Shown here: piece by piece, positions 1 to 10,000 of the stretch | Layout: every line of letters begins with the position of its first letter | Numbering within the stretch: the stretch's first letter is position 1 | Source of the DNA: Saccopteryx bilineata | Taxonomy: Eukaryota > Chordata > Mammalia > Chiroptera > Emballonuridae | Assembly: GCF_036850765.1 (NCBI RefSeq) | Contig: NC_089492.1 | Span: 169,692,296 to 169,756,295, forward strand | Length of the DNA stretch: 64,000 bases | Direction: 5' to 3' | Notes under the pieces: generated by a model | Told to the model about the DNA's origin: nothing | What the model saw: only the letters and a program-made list of their open reading frames with translations | Database searches by the model: none | Position numbers and translations under genes: made by a program

Positions 1-630
1 TTGTTGGCCCCTTTATCAAAGATTATTTGACCATATATATGTGGTTTTATTTCTGGGCTTTCTATTCTGTTCCATTGGTCTGAGTGTCTATTTTTCTGCC
101 AATACCATGCAGTTTTGATTATTGTGGCCCTATAATATAGTTTAAAGTCAGGTATTGTAATGCCCCCAGCTTCATTCTTTTTCCTTAGAATTGCTTTGGC
201 TATTTGGGGTTTTTTATAGTTCCATATAAATCTGATGATTTTTTGTTCCATTTCTTTAAAAAATGTCATAGGAATTTTGATGGGAATTGCATTAAATTTA
301 TATATTACTTTGGGTAATATGGCCATTTTAATTATATTTATTCTTCCTATCCAAGAACAAGGAATATTTTTCCATCTCATTGTGTCTTTTTCTATTTCTC
401 TTAGCAATGCCTTGTAGTTTTCTTTATATAGGTCCTTTACATTCTTTGTTATGTTTATTCCTAGGTATTTTATTTATTTTTTTGTTGCAATCGTGAAGGG
501 GATTATTTTTTTGAGTTCGTTTTCTAATATTTTATTGTTGGCATATAGAAAGGCTATGGACTTTTGTATGTTAATTTTGTATCCTGCGACCTTACTGTAT
601 TGGTTTATTGTTTCTAGTAATCTTTTTGGC
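1..630 (-). mobile_element. L1 LINE ORF2 fragment (young bat L1), runs off the left edge
   Basis: The plus strand is the reverse complement of L1 ORF2 (reverse-transcriptase palm/thumb region). It aligns by eye almost base for base with 31387-32020, part of the long L1 at 30069-36115, so it is the same subfamily. Similarity stops abruptly near 630, where different sequence begins, which suggests 5' truncation there. The 3' part lies outside the window. Open stretches are short and it is not expected to code. Confidence 0.93.
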
Positions 631-785
631 TAACACTTTATTTTTAAGTACAGTTGATACACAGAATTATATCACTTGTGTACAATATGTAAGGCAGTTG
701 CCCCACAAATCTGGTCAGTTCTTGTTACCATGCAATTTTATCACAGTGTTATAAATTTATATATTTTTTCTATAAAAAACAGAGA
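631..785 (-). mobile_element. Old L1 (L1M-type) 3' UTR fragment
   Basis: Diverged match, from memory of mammalian L1 consensus sequences, to the 3' UTR with its conserved text on chromosome-wide 'tacagttgatacac ... gttaccatgcaatttta' blocks, in reverse orientation. It directly abuts the younger L1 at 1-630, so the younger copy probably landed inside it. The subfamily is not resolved. Confidence 0.55.
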
Positions 786-2139
786 AATACTATCATCATC
801 ATTGCAATTACCACCATTTATATTCCATATTAATTGTTTAGCATTATTTCCTGGTAGAGATGATGAAAGAAAGCAATCCCAATCATTTCTCTGCCCACAA
901 AGGGTACCTCTTGACCAAAGATGATGCTGGAAGGACAGGCGGGAGGGATATGCTTCACTTCCAGGAAATTTCGAAATTCACCTGGGACTGCTCACTTTCC
1001 TACTCAGGGTAAAAATTTTTAAAGTTTACTTAGTGGCTCTTCATCAGCACAAAAGGAGTTTGTTCTTGATCTGGAAACTGTCTCTCTTCCAGGGGTATCT
1101 AGATATAAAAGAAAGAAAGAAAGTGGATGAGGGGAAATAAGTTTTCAAAGCCCCCTTTCACTGCCACAAATTGAAAGGAGACCAGGCTCCTGAGCTGACA
1201 GCCAGGCTTCTGCACGTGGTCACTGCCTAATCCCTTCTGCTAGGTGGCTGCTTCTATACCCACCAAAGAAAAGAGGTCAACCAGATGGCAGGTTGACAAT
1301 GGGAGAGGACGTTAAGGACAGACATTAGCAGGGGAAAGGTGTAAGAAACAACCTGAGAGTGCAGTGGCAACTTACAGTGGGCAGGGACAGGCAGTCTAAA
1401 GGTACATGGTAAGTAGTCATAATGGCAGTGGTCATTGTTTTTATTGACACACATTATAATTTATAAATAACATAAAATGTAAATATGTGATTAATTATTC
1501 CTCTTTCTGTCATCATCACTTTTGTTGTTGTTATATGTATAAACTTTCCCCAACCTGGAAAGGTATTTGGTAGTCTGAAGTGGAGACAGATTCCTGGCTG
1601 GAAACTCCAAATTGTATATACTTCTGGAAGCAACAGGCTAGTCCCAAAAAGTAAGAACTGACCTGTCAGCCTCTCATTTTTGATTAGTATTTCTGCCTCC
1701 AACTGAGAACTTCCTGTCCTGACACCTTCCAATTTGGATCCAACACCTTTCTCCATGAGGAAAAAGCAAACATGCTCCACCTCATGAAATAAGTCCCACA
1801 TCCCTTTTCTAGTCAGCCTTCTCACCTCTTGTTGCCTCAGGCCATGCCAACCAGCTCTAATTTGTAAGGACCTTCCTGTTTGGCCACCATAAGTCTTTTC
1901 ACTCTTGCCCTGCCTTCAATTTCAGTCTCTGCCAAATGCAAGCAGTGGGGTGGGGAGGGGCAAGTTGGGTAGGGCAGGGCGGCAGCCTACTACCTATTAC
2001 AGTCTGTAAGTAGTTCTTGTTCTCTGTGTGGGTGATCTTTGTTTAATTCCACACAAGTTACTTTTTGGTAGTGTTTGAAAAAAACAAATAAGAAAACACT
2101 GAGAATAATACCCATGCACAGTGTCATTAACTAACCAGC
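786..2139. other. Unassigned intergenic or intronic DNA
   Basis: No coding gene, RNA gene or clear repeat was recognised. A 123-codon open frame on the minus strand at 1454-1825 has no recognisable domain, no splice context and ordinary composition, so it is not called. There is a short A/G-rich run near 1105-1125. Confidence 0.4.
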
Positions 2140-2226
2140 TTCTTTGGTACCCTGAACAGGAGATGCAACCTGCAATCTTGGCATGTCAAGATGACACTCT
2201 AACCTACTGAGCTACCTGGCCAGAAC
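2140..2226 (-). mobile_element. tRNA-derived SINE 5' fragment
   Basis: The reverse complement begins with a tRNA-like head (ctggccaggtagctcagtag) and continues through a degenerate B-box region. It lacks the SINE body and tail. This is an older, diverged member of the tRNA-SINE group that includes the VES elements. Confidence 0.6.
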
Positions 2227-2344
2227 CTTGGGGTTTATTTAGTCCCTTTCTCCCCCACCCCATTATGCCCCCCAACTTGACACCACCACCACCACTGAAG
2301 TAGTAACTGATTCAAAAATTAATCCAACTCAAAAATTACACATT

Positions 2345-2601
2345 GCCTGACCAGGCAGTGGTGTAGTGGATAGAGCATCAGACTGGATGCAGAGGAACCA
2401 GGTTCAAAACCCCAAGGTTGCCAGCTCAAGCATGGGTTCATCTGGTTTGAGCAAGGGGTCATTCAGTCTGCTGTAGCCCCCTGGTCAAGAGAAGAAAGCA
2501 TTCAATGAAAAACTAAGGCACCACAGCAAAGAATTGATACTTCTCATCTCTCTCTCTTATTGTCTGTCCCTATCTGTCTCTCTCTCTGTCTCTGTCACAC
2601 A
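2345..2601 (+). mobile_element. tRNA-derived SINE with target-site duplication
   Basis: The tRNA-like head starts gcctgaccaggcagtggtg, with the A-box text gtggatagagcatc, and ends in a (tctc/tctg)n pyrimidine stretch and a short A tail. It is flanked by the 14-bp direct repeat aaaaattacacatt at 2331-2344 and 2602-2615, which fixes both ends. It is related to the SINEs at 26399, 26654 and 42735, not to the longer VES copies. Confidence 0.88.
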
Positions 2602-2819
2602 AAAAATTACACATTAATTCCTAGTGAAAAATACTGTGAAAGGCATGATAGGCAGGCTATGCCTTTAAATGTCATAAAGCTCTCCCTTGCCTTTAAATTA
2701 CAGCACATTCTCCTACTGTCCTTAACAATTTTCATTGTCCTTGAGAGGAAGAAAATAGACCATATTGCTGAACCCTAGCTTTTCACACTGTAGATGAGCT
2801 TCTTCCATAGATGCAGGTT

Positions 2820-2950
2820 TTGATTTGTTTGTTTTTCTCTTTTCTTTAAATGGTGGTAAAAATATCTTCTTTACTGTTTATGAGCACACAGTTCACTGGC
2901 ATTAATTATATTTACATACTCCATATCATGTTTACTCTTTTGGTTCAATT
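2820..2950 (-). mobile_element. Old L1 3' UTR fragment
   Basis: Diverged reverse-orientation match to the conserved mammalian L1 3' UTR text around 'cacagttcactggcattaa'. It is short and old, and subfamily and ends are uncertain. Confidence 0.5.
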
Positions 2951-3084
2951 TTTAAAACAACCCCAGGGTCATGACTTAGAGACACAGTTTAGACAATGAA
3001 AGGCCCCTTCATTGAGTTGCCATCTGTGTGGGGTCCTTTCATGTTTGATCACCTTCTTTTCTCTATTTTATTTAATAGTGCTAA

Positions 3085-3245
3085 AGGAGCAAACCAGATT
3101 TTATTGATGACTGGAGAGAAAGAAAGAAGAAGCATTAATTTGTTATTTCACTTTGTTGTGCATTCTTTGGTAGCTTCCCATATGTACCCTGACCAAGGAT
3201 CAAACTCGCCACCTTGGTGTTTCAAGATGATGGCTAGCTGACTTG
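3085..3245 (-). mobile_element. tRNA-derived SINE fragment
   Basis: The reverse complement carries the degenerate SINE text 'ccttggtcagggtacatatggga' in shorter blocks, preceded by a B-box-like region (gtttgatccttgg). The tRNA head is eroded. The plus strand begins with 'ttttattgatgactggagagaaagaa', the usual reversed tail/body of bat tRNA SINEs. Confidence 0.6.
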
Positions 3246-3264
3246 GGCCCCTGTTTTGTTTTTA

Positions 3265-3278
3265 ATTGTATGTATGTG

Positions 3279-3359
<81 letters not shown>
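3265..3359. repeat. Compound microsatellite (TG)n(AG)n
   Basis: Imperfect tatgtatgtg repeats run into a pure TG run (about 3284-3320) and then an AG run (about 3320-3350) with a short interrupted end. Open frames here on both strands encode only Val-Cys or Ser-Leu dipeptide repeats and are artefacts of the microsatellite. Confidence 0.97.
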
Positions 3360-3479
3360 TTCTTAGAAACTTGAAGGCAGTTTTCCTGGGTTGGGAAACA
3401 CAAAGGACTCTTTTTTTCCCCAGACCAGCCAATTTCTCAAACATCATCCTTTTCTGCAGTTTGGAAGCTGCAGCCTAAG

Positions 3480-4299
3480 GCTGGTAAAGTTGAAGATACC
3501 CAAGGGAGGCCTCTTCCCCTCCCTCTAGTTTTTCCAGGCCCTCTCAAGCCTGCCCAATTTGGGAATAGGAGGGTAGAGGTTTCATCCTAAGTGCTGAACC
3601 AGGCCTCTAGTCATCAGGAAAACTACACAGGGGTAAAGCTGAGTTGGCATGTCAGGCAGAGCAGCCAAAGTGGCAAGATCTACTCTGGGACTGCCTGCTA
3701 ATATACTTCTCTGGCTGAGAAAAGAGCTGTGCATTTGGGGTGGGGGTGTAGGAGAGGAGACGTGGAGCATGGGACAAGAGTTGCTGGCTGATTACCCTGA
3801 GAACTGCTGGGGCACTGCTGGCATCTCTAACTCAGTTCTGGAAAGTTCTATTGTTGGTACTGAAGTCCTTCTTATTAGGCATGAGCTAAAAATTGTTGCC
3901 AGAAACTTCCAGTTTCAGTTAAGATTACAAAAATAACTGACCCTAACAAAACAGAGACTAGCCTAAACCCAGGCCATATAGATGTTTGCCTCTGTAAAAC
4001 TACACAAAGGTCCTAAAAAATCCCAGATGGGATTTTAGAGCCCTCCCCCAGGGGCCTGCTTTAGTAAAGACAGGAGGGACACTAGAACCACACCTGCCCC
4101 AGTCCAGGCCACCAACAAAACCCTCCCCTCTTTGTGGTCATGTGTGTCATTATGTCAGACTGTGCATGAGCCCCTCAAGGCATGGGGACTGCCCCTTCCC
4201 ATTCCCAGCCTCTCCCCAGTACTCGTCTGCATGCAGCAGCACTTCTTGGCATCTGGGAGAAGAAGACTGAGGAGACTGACCTTTCCACAGGCCTCCACA
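3480..4299. other. Unassigned; possible eroded 5' part of the class I ERV
   Basis: No clear feature. The stretch immediately precedes the protease-like segment of the class I ERV, so the part from about 3940 may be its gag remnant. I could not identify a capsid or zinc-knuckle motif in it. No LTR or primer-binding site was recognised. Confidence 0.3.
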
Positions 4300-4317
4300 T
4301 TAACCATCTGAATGGCA

Positions 4318-4470
4318 GAGCCTCAGGTAACTCTTCAGGTTGCCAGTAAGGCCATTTCTTCCCTGTTAGATATAGAGGTCACTTATTCAGCACTCCCCAA
4401 ATTCTTAGGACACTGTCTCCTTCCTCCGTCTCAATTATTGGGGTTGAGTGTATTCCCTCCAACCCACTGA
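4318..4470 (+). pseudogene. pro: ERV aspartic protease remnant
   Basis: In one frame the text resembles the retroviral protease N-terminal half: a beta-strand-like lead-in, then a position equivalent to the catalytic Asp-Thr-Gly, here mutated to D-I-E, followed by T-Y-S-A-L-P. The DTG triad is therefore lost and the frame closes soon after. It lies immediately upstream of the RT remnant, as expected for pro-pol order. Confidence 0.6.
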
Positions 4471-4699
4471 ACATCCCCCCTCGCCTCTGTCATCTAGGAA
4501 TTTGTCTCTTTAATCCATATTCTTCCTCAGTGACCTACTCTCATCATTTGATGAGATATCCTCACCAAATTTCACACCACCATTACCATCTATATCCCTT
4601 CCCTCTCCTCTTTTGATAGCATCTTCATTGGGCTTCTGTCTGATGCTTCTTCCAATCCCGATGCTCTTACTTCAACCCCTGATCCAATGCTATATGACA

Positions 4700-5480
4700 T
4701 AGAAGCCAAATTCTGGAATACCTCCCAACCTATTAGAGCCACCCATAATTCCCCTATATCCATTACTTAAAAAAACCTCCTCATTACTCAACCAGGGCAC
4801 AATACCCTATCCAGCAGAAAGAAGTAGGACTTAAACCCCTTATCTACAAATTCCTTTGAGCAGGCATTCTCTGCCCAACCTATTTTTCTTACAATACCCC
4901 AATCTTATCTTTCAAGAAACCAGATTGTTTCTACATATTCATCCAGGACCTTCACCTCAAATAAGGCTGTAGTTTCTTTCCACCCCATCATCCCTATCCC
5001 CCTCAAACCCTCATTTTCTTAATTTCCCTGACTTGTAATTTTTCACTGTCTTAGACTTAAAAGATGCTTTCTTCTCCACTCTGATACACCCCGACACATA
5101 AGACCTTTTTGCCTTCACCTGGATGAACCCTGACACTCATCATTCCCAACAGCTCACATGGACTGTCCTCCCCCAGAGATTCCAGGACAACCCCTACCTC
5201 CTGGAAAAACTCCTGGCCTCCTCTTTGGCCTGGCCCCACAGCACAAATTTCCCAATTTAACACGTGCCTCCTTATCAACCACCTGGCCTCCCTTGGCTAC
5301 CACAATAAGTCTCAGCTCTCCTCCTCAATTGTCACCTATCTTGGCTTTTGTCTGTCCTCAGGCAAACAAAATAATCACTCAGTGAAAACACCTTATAGAC
5401 TCTGCTCCTTTCCCCACCACTAAACAGGACCTCTTATCTTTCCTTGGTCTCACAGGTTATTTCCACATTTGTACCCCCAA
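4700..5480 (+). pseudogene. pol: ERV reverse transcriptase remnant
   Basis: Recognisable gammaretroviral RT palm text lies at about 5040-5190: a 'VLDLKDAFF' motif carrying the first catalytic Asp, then 'FAFTW' and 'LTWTVLPQ'. Stops and frame changes break it throughout. The region of the YXDD catalytic motif is too eroded to identify with confidence. It is non-functional. Confidence 0.8.
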
Positions 5481-6079
5481 CTTCAGGTTCATTGCCAAAC
5501 CCTAATATAAGGCCTCATCTGGCCCCCTGCAAGAACCTTTCTTACCTTCCTCCTTCACTAGAAATGCTTTATCTCAACTCAAAGCCACCCTCAACTCAGT
5601 GCCAGCCCTTACACTCCCTAACCTCACCAAGTCCTTTATTCTCTACACTCATGAGTCTCAAGGCCTTGCTCTTGGCCTTCTTGGACAGAAATCAGGACCA
5701 GACTTCAAGGCAGCTGCCTATCTTTCCAAGCATCTATACCCCACAGCCCAGGACTGGCCTCCCTCCCTCACGCTCTTACAGCTACTGCCCTACTTATCAC
5801 TGAGGCCTCCAAACTCACCTACTCCCAACCCATTGCTGTCTATTTTCCTCATGCAGTCCTTAGCCTGCTACATAACAAGGCTCCTTCCTTTCTTAGCTTG
5901 GCTCATCCAGTACCAACTCACACTTAGTAACCCTCATATTTTCCTCCTCAAATTCCCTGCCTTAAATCCCTTCTCACTCTCCTTCCCACCAATGTTCTCA
6001 TATTTCACTCATGTCTTATGGAACCAGATACCTCCCGCTTCCTCCACACCAATCTCTGCAGTCCCCCCAACCCTGACTT

Positions 6080-6521
6080 CACCCGGTTTGTTGATGGTTC
6101 TATTTATGTTTGACATGGCAAATGCCACTCTGGCTATGCTGACACCTCAGCCTATGATCTAATTGAGGCATACACCTTACCTCCCAACACCTCTGCCCAA
6201 AAGGCTGAACTCTTTGCTCTCACCTGTGCCCTAACTCTAGCTAAGGACTAATCTGTCAACATATACCATAAATCCAAATATGTTTACCACATTGTCCATT
6301 CCCATGGCACCATCTAGGCTGAACATGGCTTTCTCACCACTCAAGGCTCTCCAATTCCACCTTATTGAGGCCCTACACTTACATACTACAGTCACAATCC
6401 TTCACTGCCGTGGACACCAGAAAGGCCCATGACTTAATGCCCTTGGCAATAGGGCAGAGTGCAAGGCGCACACAGCTTCCCTTCTTCAGGAACCAGTTCT
6501 CAACACATGCAACACTCATAC
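6080..6521 (+). pseudogene. pol: ERV RNase H remnant, truncated by Helitron insertion
   Basis: The start of an RNase H domain is visible (FVDGS near 6091, then a K-A-E-L-F-A-L-T segment near 6205-6230), followed by a G-H-Q-K-A-H-D-type helix near 6405-6440. Several frame changes and stops are present. Similarity to retroviral sequence ends at about 6520, where Helitron sequence begins. Confidence 0.78.
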
Positions 6522-6662
6522 CCTCAAAGAATAAGAAACATCTTTATTATATGCGGCTTAAGTGTCTGTTTGTTGCCGATAGCTTATTGGTTGCTTGTGT
6601 AACTGTACTAGCCAATGGGGTGAAGTTGCCACGGCATTCAAATAGTCCTGCCTTCTGGCATG

Positions 6663-7139
6663 CTACCTCACAAATTGAGGTTAAAGATTGGAGCAATTAT
6701 TATGCTGTTAAGAAATCTTAACACCAGAAGGGGTCTTTGCAATGGTACAAGACTAGAGGTTCTCCAATTGAAAAATAATGTCATAATAGCTAAATCTTTG
6801 ACTGGCTCCTCTAAAGGTGAAATACATGTCATTCCAAGAATTGATTTGGCTCCATCTCAAACAGGGTTGCCATTTCAATTGAGACATAGACAATTTCCTG
6901 TAAAACTTGCCTTTGCTATGACCATCAATAAGTCTCAGGGCTAAACGCTTAAGCGTGTTGGCATTTTTTTACCTGAGCCTGCATTTGGACACGGTCAACT
7001 TTATGTTGCCTGTTCAAGAGTTCGTGAAAGAAAGGACGTAAAATTAAAAATAATTGATGGTCCTCTGCAAGGCGAGCTTAAAAATGATGGAAAGATCTAC
7101 ACAAGAAATGTTGTGTACAAAGAGATCTTTGACATGTGA
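6663..7139 (+). pseudogene. Helitron Pif1-like helicase, C-terminal fragment with one nonsense codon
   Basis: This encodes the last part of a Rep-Hel helicase, the rolling-circle transposase of Helitrons, which unwinds DNA during transposition. Visible motifs are a 'PPHKLRLK'-like block (here MLPHKLRLK), 'LLRNLN', 'GLCNGTR', 'IPRIDL', 'QFPVKLAFAMTINKSQG' and then, past a stop, 'YVACSRVR'. The frame is open except for one TAA at 6942-6944, where the family has a Gln after KSQG, consistent with a single C-to-T change. Downstream codons stay in phase to the TGA at 7137-7139. The Walker A part and Rep domain are missing, so it cannot be functional. Confidence 0.9.
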
Positions 7140-7355
7140 ATTAACATTTTATTATTTAAATCACCTTTATTTATTGAGCTAGCGGTGGCTCTTAAGAAAT
7201 GTACCGCCAGTGGTTTCCTTCATTGCACTCTACTTTAAGCAATTAAGCAAGTAGAAGGGGTAAACCCCGTGGGGCAGTAAGCAAAGGGGCGTCCTTGCCA
7301 CCTGCCCTGGGTAATTCAGTTTGAATTAGCAGACACCTTTGCACAAATCATTTTA

Positions 7356-7752
7356 TTTTATTTTATTTTTTGCATTTTTCTGAAGCTGGAAACAGGGAGA
7401 GACAGACAGACTCCCTCAAGCGCCCGACCAGGATCCACCCGGAACGCCCACCATGGGGCAACGCTCTGCCCACCAGGGGGCAATGCTCTGCCCATCCTGG
7501 GCATTGCCATGTTGCGACCAGAACCACTCTAGCGCCTGAGGCAGAGGCCATAGAGCCATCCCCAGTGCCCGGGCCATCTTTGCTCCAATGGAGCCTTGGC
7601 TGCAGGAGGGGAAGAGAGAGACAGAGAGAAAGGTGTCGCAGAGGGGTGGAGAAGCAAATGGGCGCTTCTCCTGTGTGCCCTGGCTGGGAATCGAACCCGG
7701 GTCCTCCGCACGCTAGGCCGACGCTCTACCGCTGAGCCAACCGGCCAGGGCC
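7356..7752 (-). mobile_element. VES-type tRNA-derived SINE
   Basis: The reverse complement starts ccctggccggttggctcag with intact A- and B-box-like promoter text (gggttcgattcc), then the VES body with 'cacaggagaagcgcccat' and a C/T-rich section, and ends in an A/T-rich tail. The 16-bp target duplication tgcacaaatcatttta is at 7340-7355 and 7753-7768. The SINE inserted into Helitron sequence, so it is younger than the Helitron. Confidence 0.97.
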
Positions 7753-7793
7753 TGCACAAATCATTTTAATTACAATTTATAATATCTTGAACA

Positions 7794-7826
7794 GCGGTCA
7801 TTTTGTATGACCGCCGGGCTTTCTAG
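7794..7826 (+). other. Helitron 3' terminal hairpin and CTAG end
   Basis: The inverted repeat gcggtca (7794-7800) / tgaccgc (7808-7814) encloses a 7-nt loop and is followed by cgggctttctag, ending CTAG at 7826 and then T at 7827. This is the rolling-circle termination signal of Helitrons (hairpin about 10-12 nt before CTRR, insertion next to T). Confidence 0.93.
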
Positions 7827-7889
7827 TCTCTTATAATGGGTCACCATTTACAAAGGGCCCTAATTCACTTCCTAGAGCAATCTCATTTT

Positions 7890-8880
7890 GCCTACTCTCT
7901 AGGCCGTTGATGCCCTCACTTCCTTCTATAACTCCCCTCTCATTCGCCACTGTCCTCTACCTATCTTCCTCTGACCCCTCATTACCCACTCTAACTTGTC
8001 TTCTCTCCTTGCCCAAATTACTCAATCTTGCAAGGTCTGCAAAACTTCTATCCTCCAAAGAGGCCTAAGCACACCCTCTTTCTTCCATTCCCACTAGGCC
8101 TGCAGACATATTTCTGGACAGGAGTGGCAAATTGACTTTACTCATATGCCCCACATCTATTCCCTCTGCTACCTCCTCACCTTCTTGACACTTTCTCCTA
8201 CTGTCTAGAAGTCTCCCCCACCTATGAAAAAGCCTCTGAGGTCACCGCAGTCCTCACCAAACATATTATTCCCTGCTTCAGTCTCCCAGCTTCTATCCAA
8301 AGCAACAAGGGCCTTGCCTTCATTTCCCAAGTTACTCGGTAGGTGTCCCATCCCCTTGGCATCACTTGGTGCCTACACGTCCCTTACTGGCCACAGTCGT
8401 CTGGTAAGGTTGAATGAGCTCATGGCACCCTCAAAATACAACTCACCAAACTCTTTCATTGAACTGAAGTAAGATTGGGTCTCTCTTCTCTCTACTGTTT
8501 TCTCTACCTACCTTCATACAGCACCTTAAGCCCCGACTTTTTTCAGCCCTTTCAAACTCATTATGGTTGCTCCTTTCTACTTGGCAACCTTCTCCCACCT
8601 TCCCCTAATAATTTTCCCTCAGAGATTATCTCCTAGCTTTATCTCTTACATGACATCTCCTCTGACAGCATGCTGACTTCCATTTACTCAAACCAATCAC
8701 AAAAAGATATTCCCCCAATGCTCCTAGAGATGAGAGATTGGGTTATTTTAAAGGTTCTGCCAGAACAAGCACAACCCTTACACTCCAAATGGGAGGGCCC
8801 ATATCAATTAATTCCTACCACCCCTACAGCTGCCAAATTACTAGGAGTCCCTTCCTGGACCCATCTCTCTAGGCTATAAA
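7890..8880 (+). pseudogene. pol: ERV integrase remnant
   Basis: After the Helitron the retroviral text resumes. A core-domain start (W-Q-I-D-F-T, with the first catalytic Asp) is near 8125-8145. The 'S-N-K-G-L-A-F' block near 8297-8320 occupies the place of the second Asp, here changed to Asn. A segment near 8390-8420 corresponds to the third acidic residue region. The C-terminal basic/beta part runs to about 8880. Several stops and frameshifts occur and the catalytic triad is not intact. Confidence 0.8.
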
Positions 8881-9119
8881 ACACAGAAGAACCTTCCCCA
8901 AAGGAGCCCCAAGGAGCAGAAGAAGAACTAATAGAAGAACCGGAAGGGGAACCAACTGAAGAATACACCTATAAAAGGATGGGGGAAACCAGTCAAGGTT
9001 TTCAAAACACAACTGGACCAGATGAGGCCCAGCAAAACCATGAGAAAAGACCCAATGGGGCGAACAGGGAGAACTCAACCACAGAAAAAATATCACTCAG
9101 AACTGGACTGCTAATTCTA

Positions 9120-9542
9120 CATGGTATCTAAGGCAGGGAAGTTCTATGATTCCTTACTAGAGGGTTTCTAAGACTATACTCTAAACTCTTTAAAATGGCT
9201 AACGGAAAACCAAGTGCTCTTAGCTATTCTAATGTTAGCCTGGGACAAGTTCCTCCAGGGGAACTTTCAAGACCATCTGATCAGGAACTGTGTCTATATC
9301 GTGAAACTGAGAAAACCCAGAAATGAAAACACCTTTACCCATACTTTTACTTACTATTCCCCTCCTTGCACCTTGATTTGGGGATTCTGGTTTTCAAGCA
9401 AATGCCTCCAGAGATATAGTGGCAGGGGAAAATTTAACTCAGTGTTGGATCTGCCATCCAAATCCTGGGAACCCTTCAAGGTACAAGACACTCCTACAGG
9501 CATATCCTATATATGTAGCTCTCTAATTCCTCAGATAAACTT
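9120..9542 (+). pseudogene. env: ERV envelope surface-subunit remnant, interrupted by L1 insertion
   Basis: Downstream of integrase the sequence shows the beginning of a gammaretrovirus-type surface subunit. The best landmark is a C-W-I-C motif near 9445-9460, the CXXC typical of this envelope class. The reading frame is broken and the copy is cut by the composite L1 insertion whose target duplication starts at 9543. Only a description is warranted; no functional product is possible. Confidence 0.6.
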
Positions 9543-9560
9543 CCTTGACTGTCTTTCTTT
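9543..9560. repeat. Left copy of 18-bp target-site duplication
   Basis: ccttgactgtctttcttt occurs here and again at 18142-18159. Between the copies lies the composite L1 insertion. A T-run (poly-A of a minus-strand retrotransposon) follows immediately. Confidence 0.93.
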
Positions 9561-10000
9561 ATTTTTTTTATAAATAAATTTTTATTTTAATGGGGTGACA
9601 TCAATAAATCAGGGTACATATATTCAAAGAAAACATTTCCAGGTTATCTTGTCATTCAGTTCTGCTGCATACCCATCACCAAAAGAGAGATCATCCTCCG
9701 TCATCCTCTATCCAGTTTTTCTTTGTACCCCTCCTCCTCCCCTCCCCCCTCTCCTTCCTTCCCTCCCCCCACCCCCTGTAACCACCACACTCCTGTCCAT
9801 GCCTCTTAGTCTCACTTTTATGTCCCACCAATGTATGGAATCCTGCAGTTCTTGTTTTTTTCTGATTCACTTATTTCACTCTGCATAATGTTATCAAGAT
9901 TCCACCATTCTGCTGTAAGTGATCCGATGTCAACATTTCTTCTAGCTGAATAGTATACCATGGTGTGTATGTGACCCATCTTCTTTATCCAGTCTTCTAT
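9561..10000 (-). mobile_element. L1 3' end (3' UTR plus end of ORF2), terminal part of the composite insertion
   Basis: A reverse-complement L1 3' UTR starts at a T-run, with an AATAAA-type signal on the minus strand near 9575-9590. It includes the C-rich tract near 9725-9778 (G-rich on the L1 sense strand) and the last ORF2 codons. Similarity ends at about 10000 without a local target duplication. The left flank is instead shared with the flank at 18142, so this piece forms the 3' terminus of the whole 9561-18141 insertion. Confidence 0.88.

Larger units (their letters stand above)
6522..7826 (+). mobile_element. Helitron 3' half (Helibat-like), carrying an inserted SINE
   Basis: The element contains the C-terminal part of a Pif1-type Helitron helicase (6663-7139) and a canonical Helitron 3' terminus: a 7-bp stem hairpin followed 12 nt later by CTAG, next to a T. 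The 5' part, including the Rep/HUH domain, is absent, so this is a 5'-truncated copy or has a non-standard start. It sits inside the class I ERV. A VES SINE with its own target duplication interrupts it at 7356-7752. Among mammals, Helitrons are established in vesper bats, which supports the taxonomic call. The left boundary is approximate. Confidence 0.9.
4300..9542 (+). mobile_element. Decayed class I (gammaretrovirus-like) endogenous retrovirus, internal region
   Basis: Fragments appear in canonical order on the plus strand: protease (about 4318-4460), reverse transcriptase (about 4700-5480), RNase H (about 6080-6520), integrase (about 7900-8880) and the start of env (about 9120-9542). All reading frames are broken by many stops and frameshifts, so this is an old non-functional copy. 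A Helitron carrying a SINE splits RNase H from integrase (6522-7826). A composite L1 insertion (9561-18141) interrupts the env region; the sequence resumes at 18160. No LTR was found on either side. Class I assignment rests on the RT, integrase and SU motifs and on order, not on a search. Confidence 0.85.

Noticed and set aside
3200..3478. Open frames on both strands across the microsatellite
   Set aside because: They are Ser-Leu / Cys-Val / Arg-Glu dipeptide repeats produced by (TG)n(AG)n and carry no gene signal.
7363..7759. Arg/Pro-rich open frames at the VES SINEs (also at 11.2-11.7, 42.3-42.8 and 63.6-64.0 kb)
   Set aside because: They recur in every VES SINE copy and are translations of SINE sequence, not genes.
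9561..10000. Independent 5'-truncated L1 insertion with its own TSD
   Set aside because: The left flank has no partner near 10000; its partner is at 18142, so it was treated as the end of the composite insertion.
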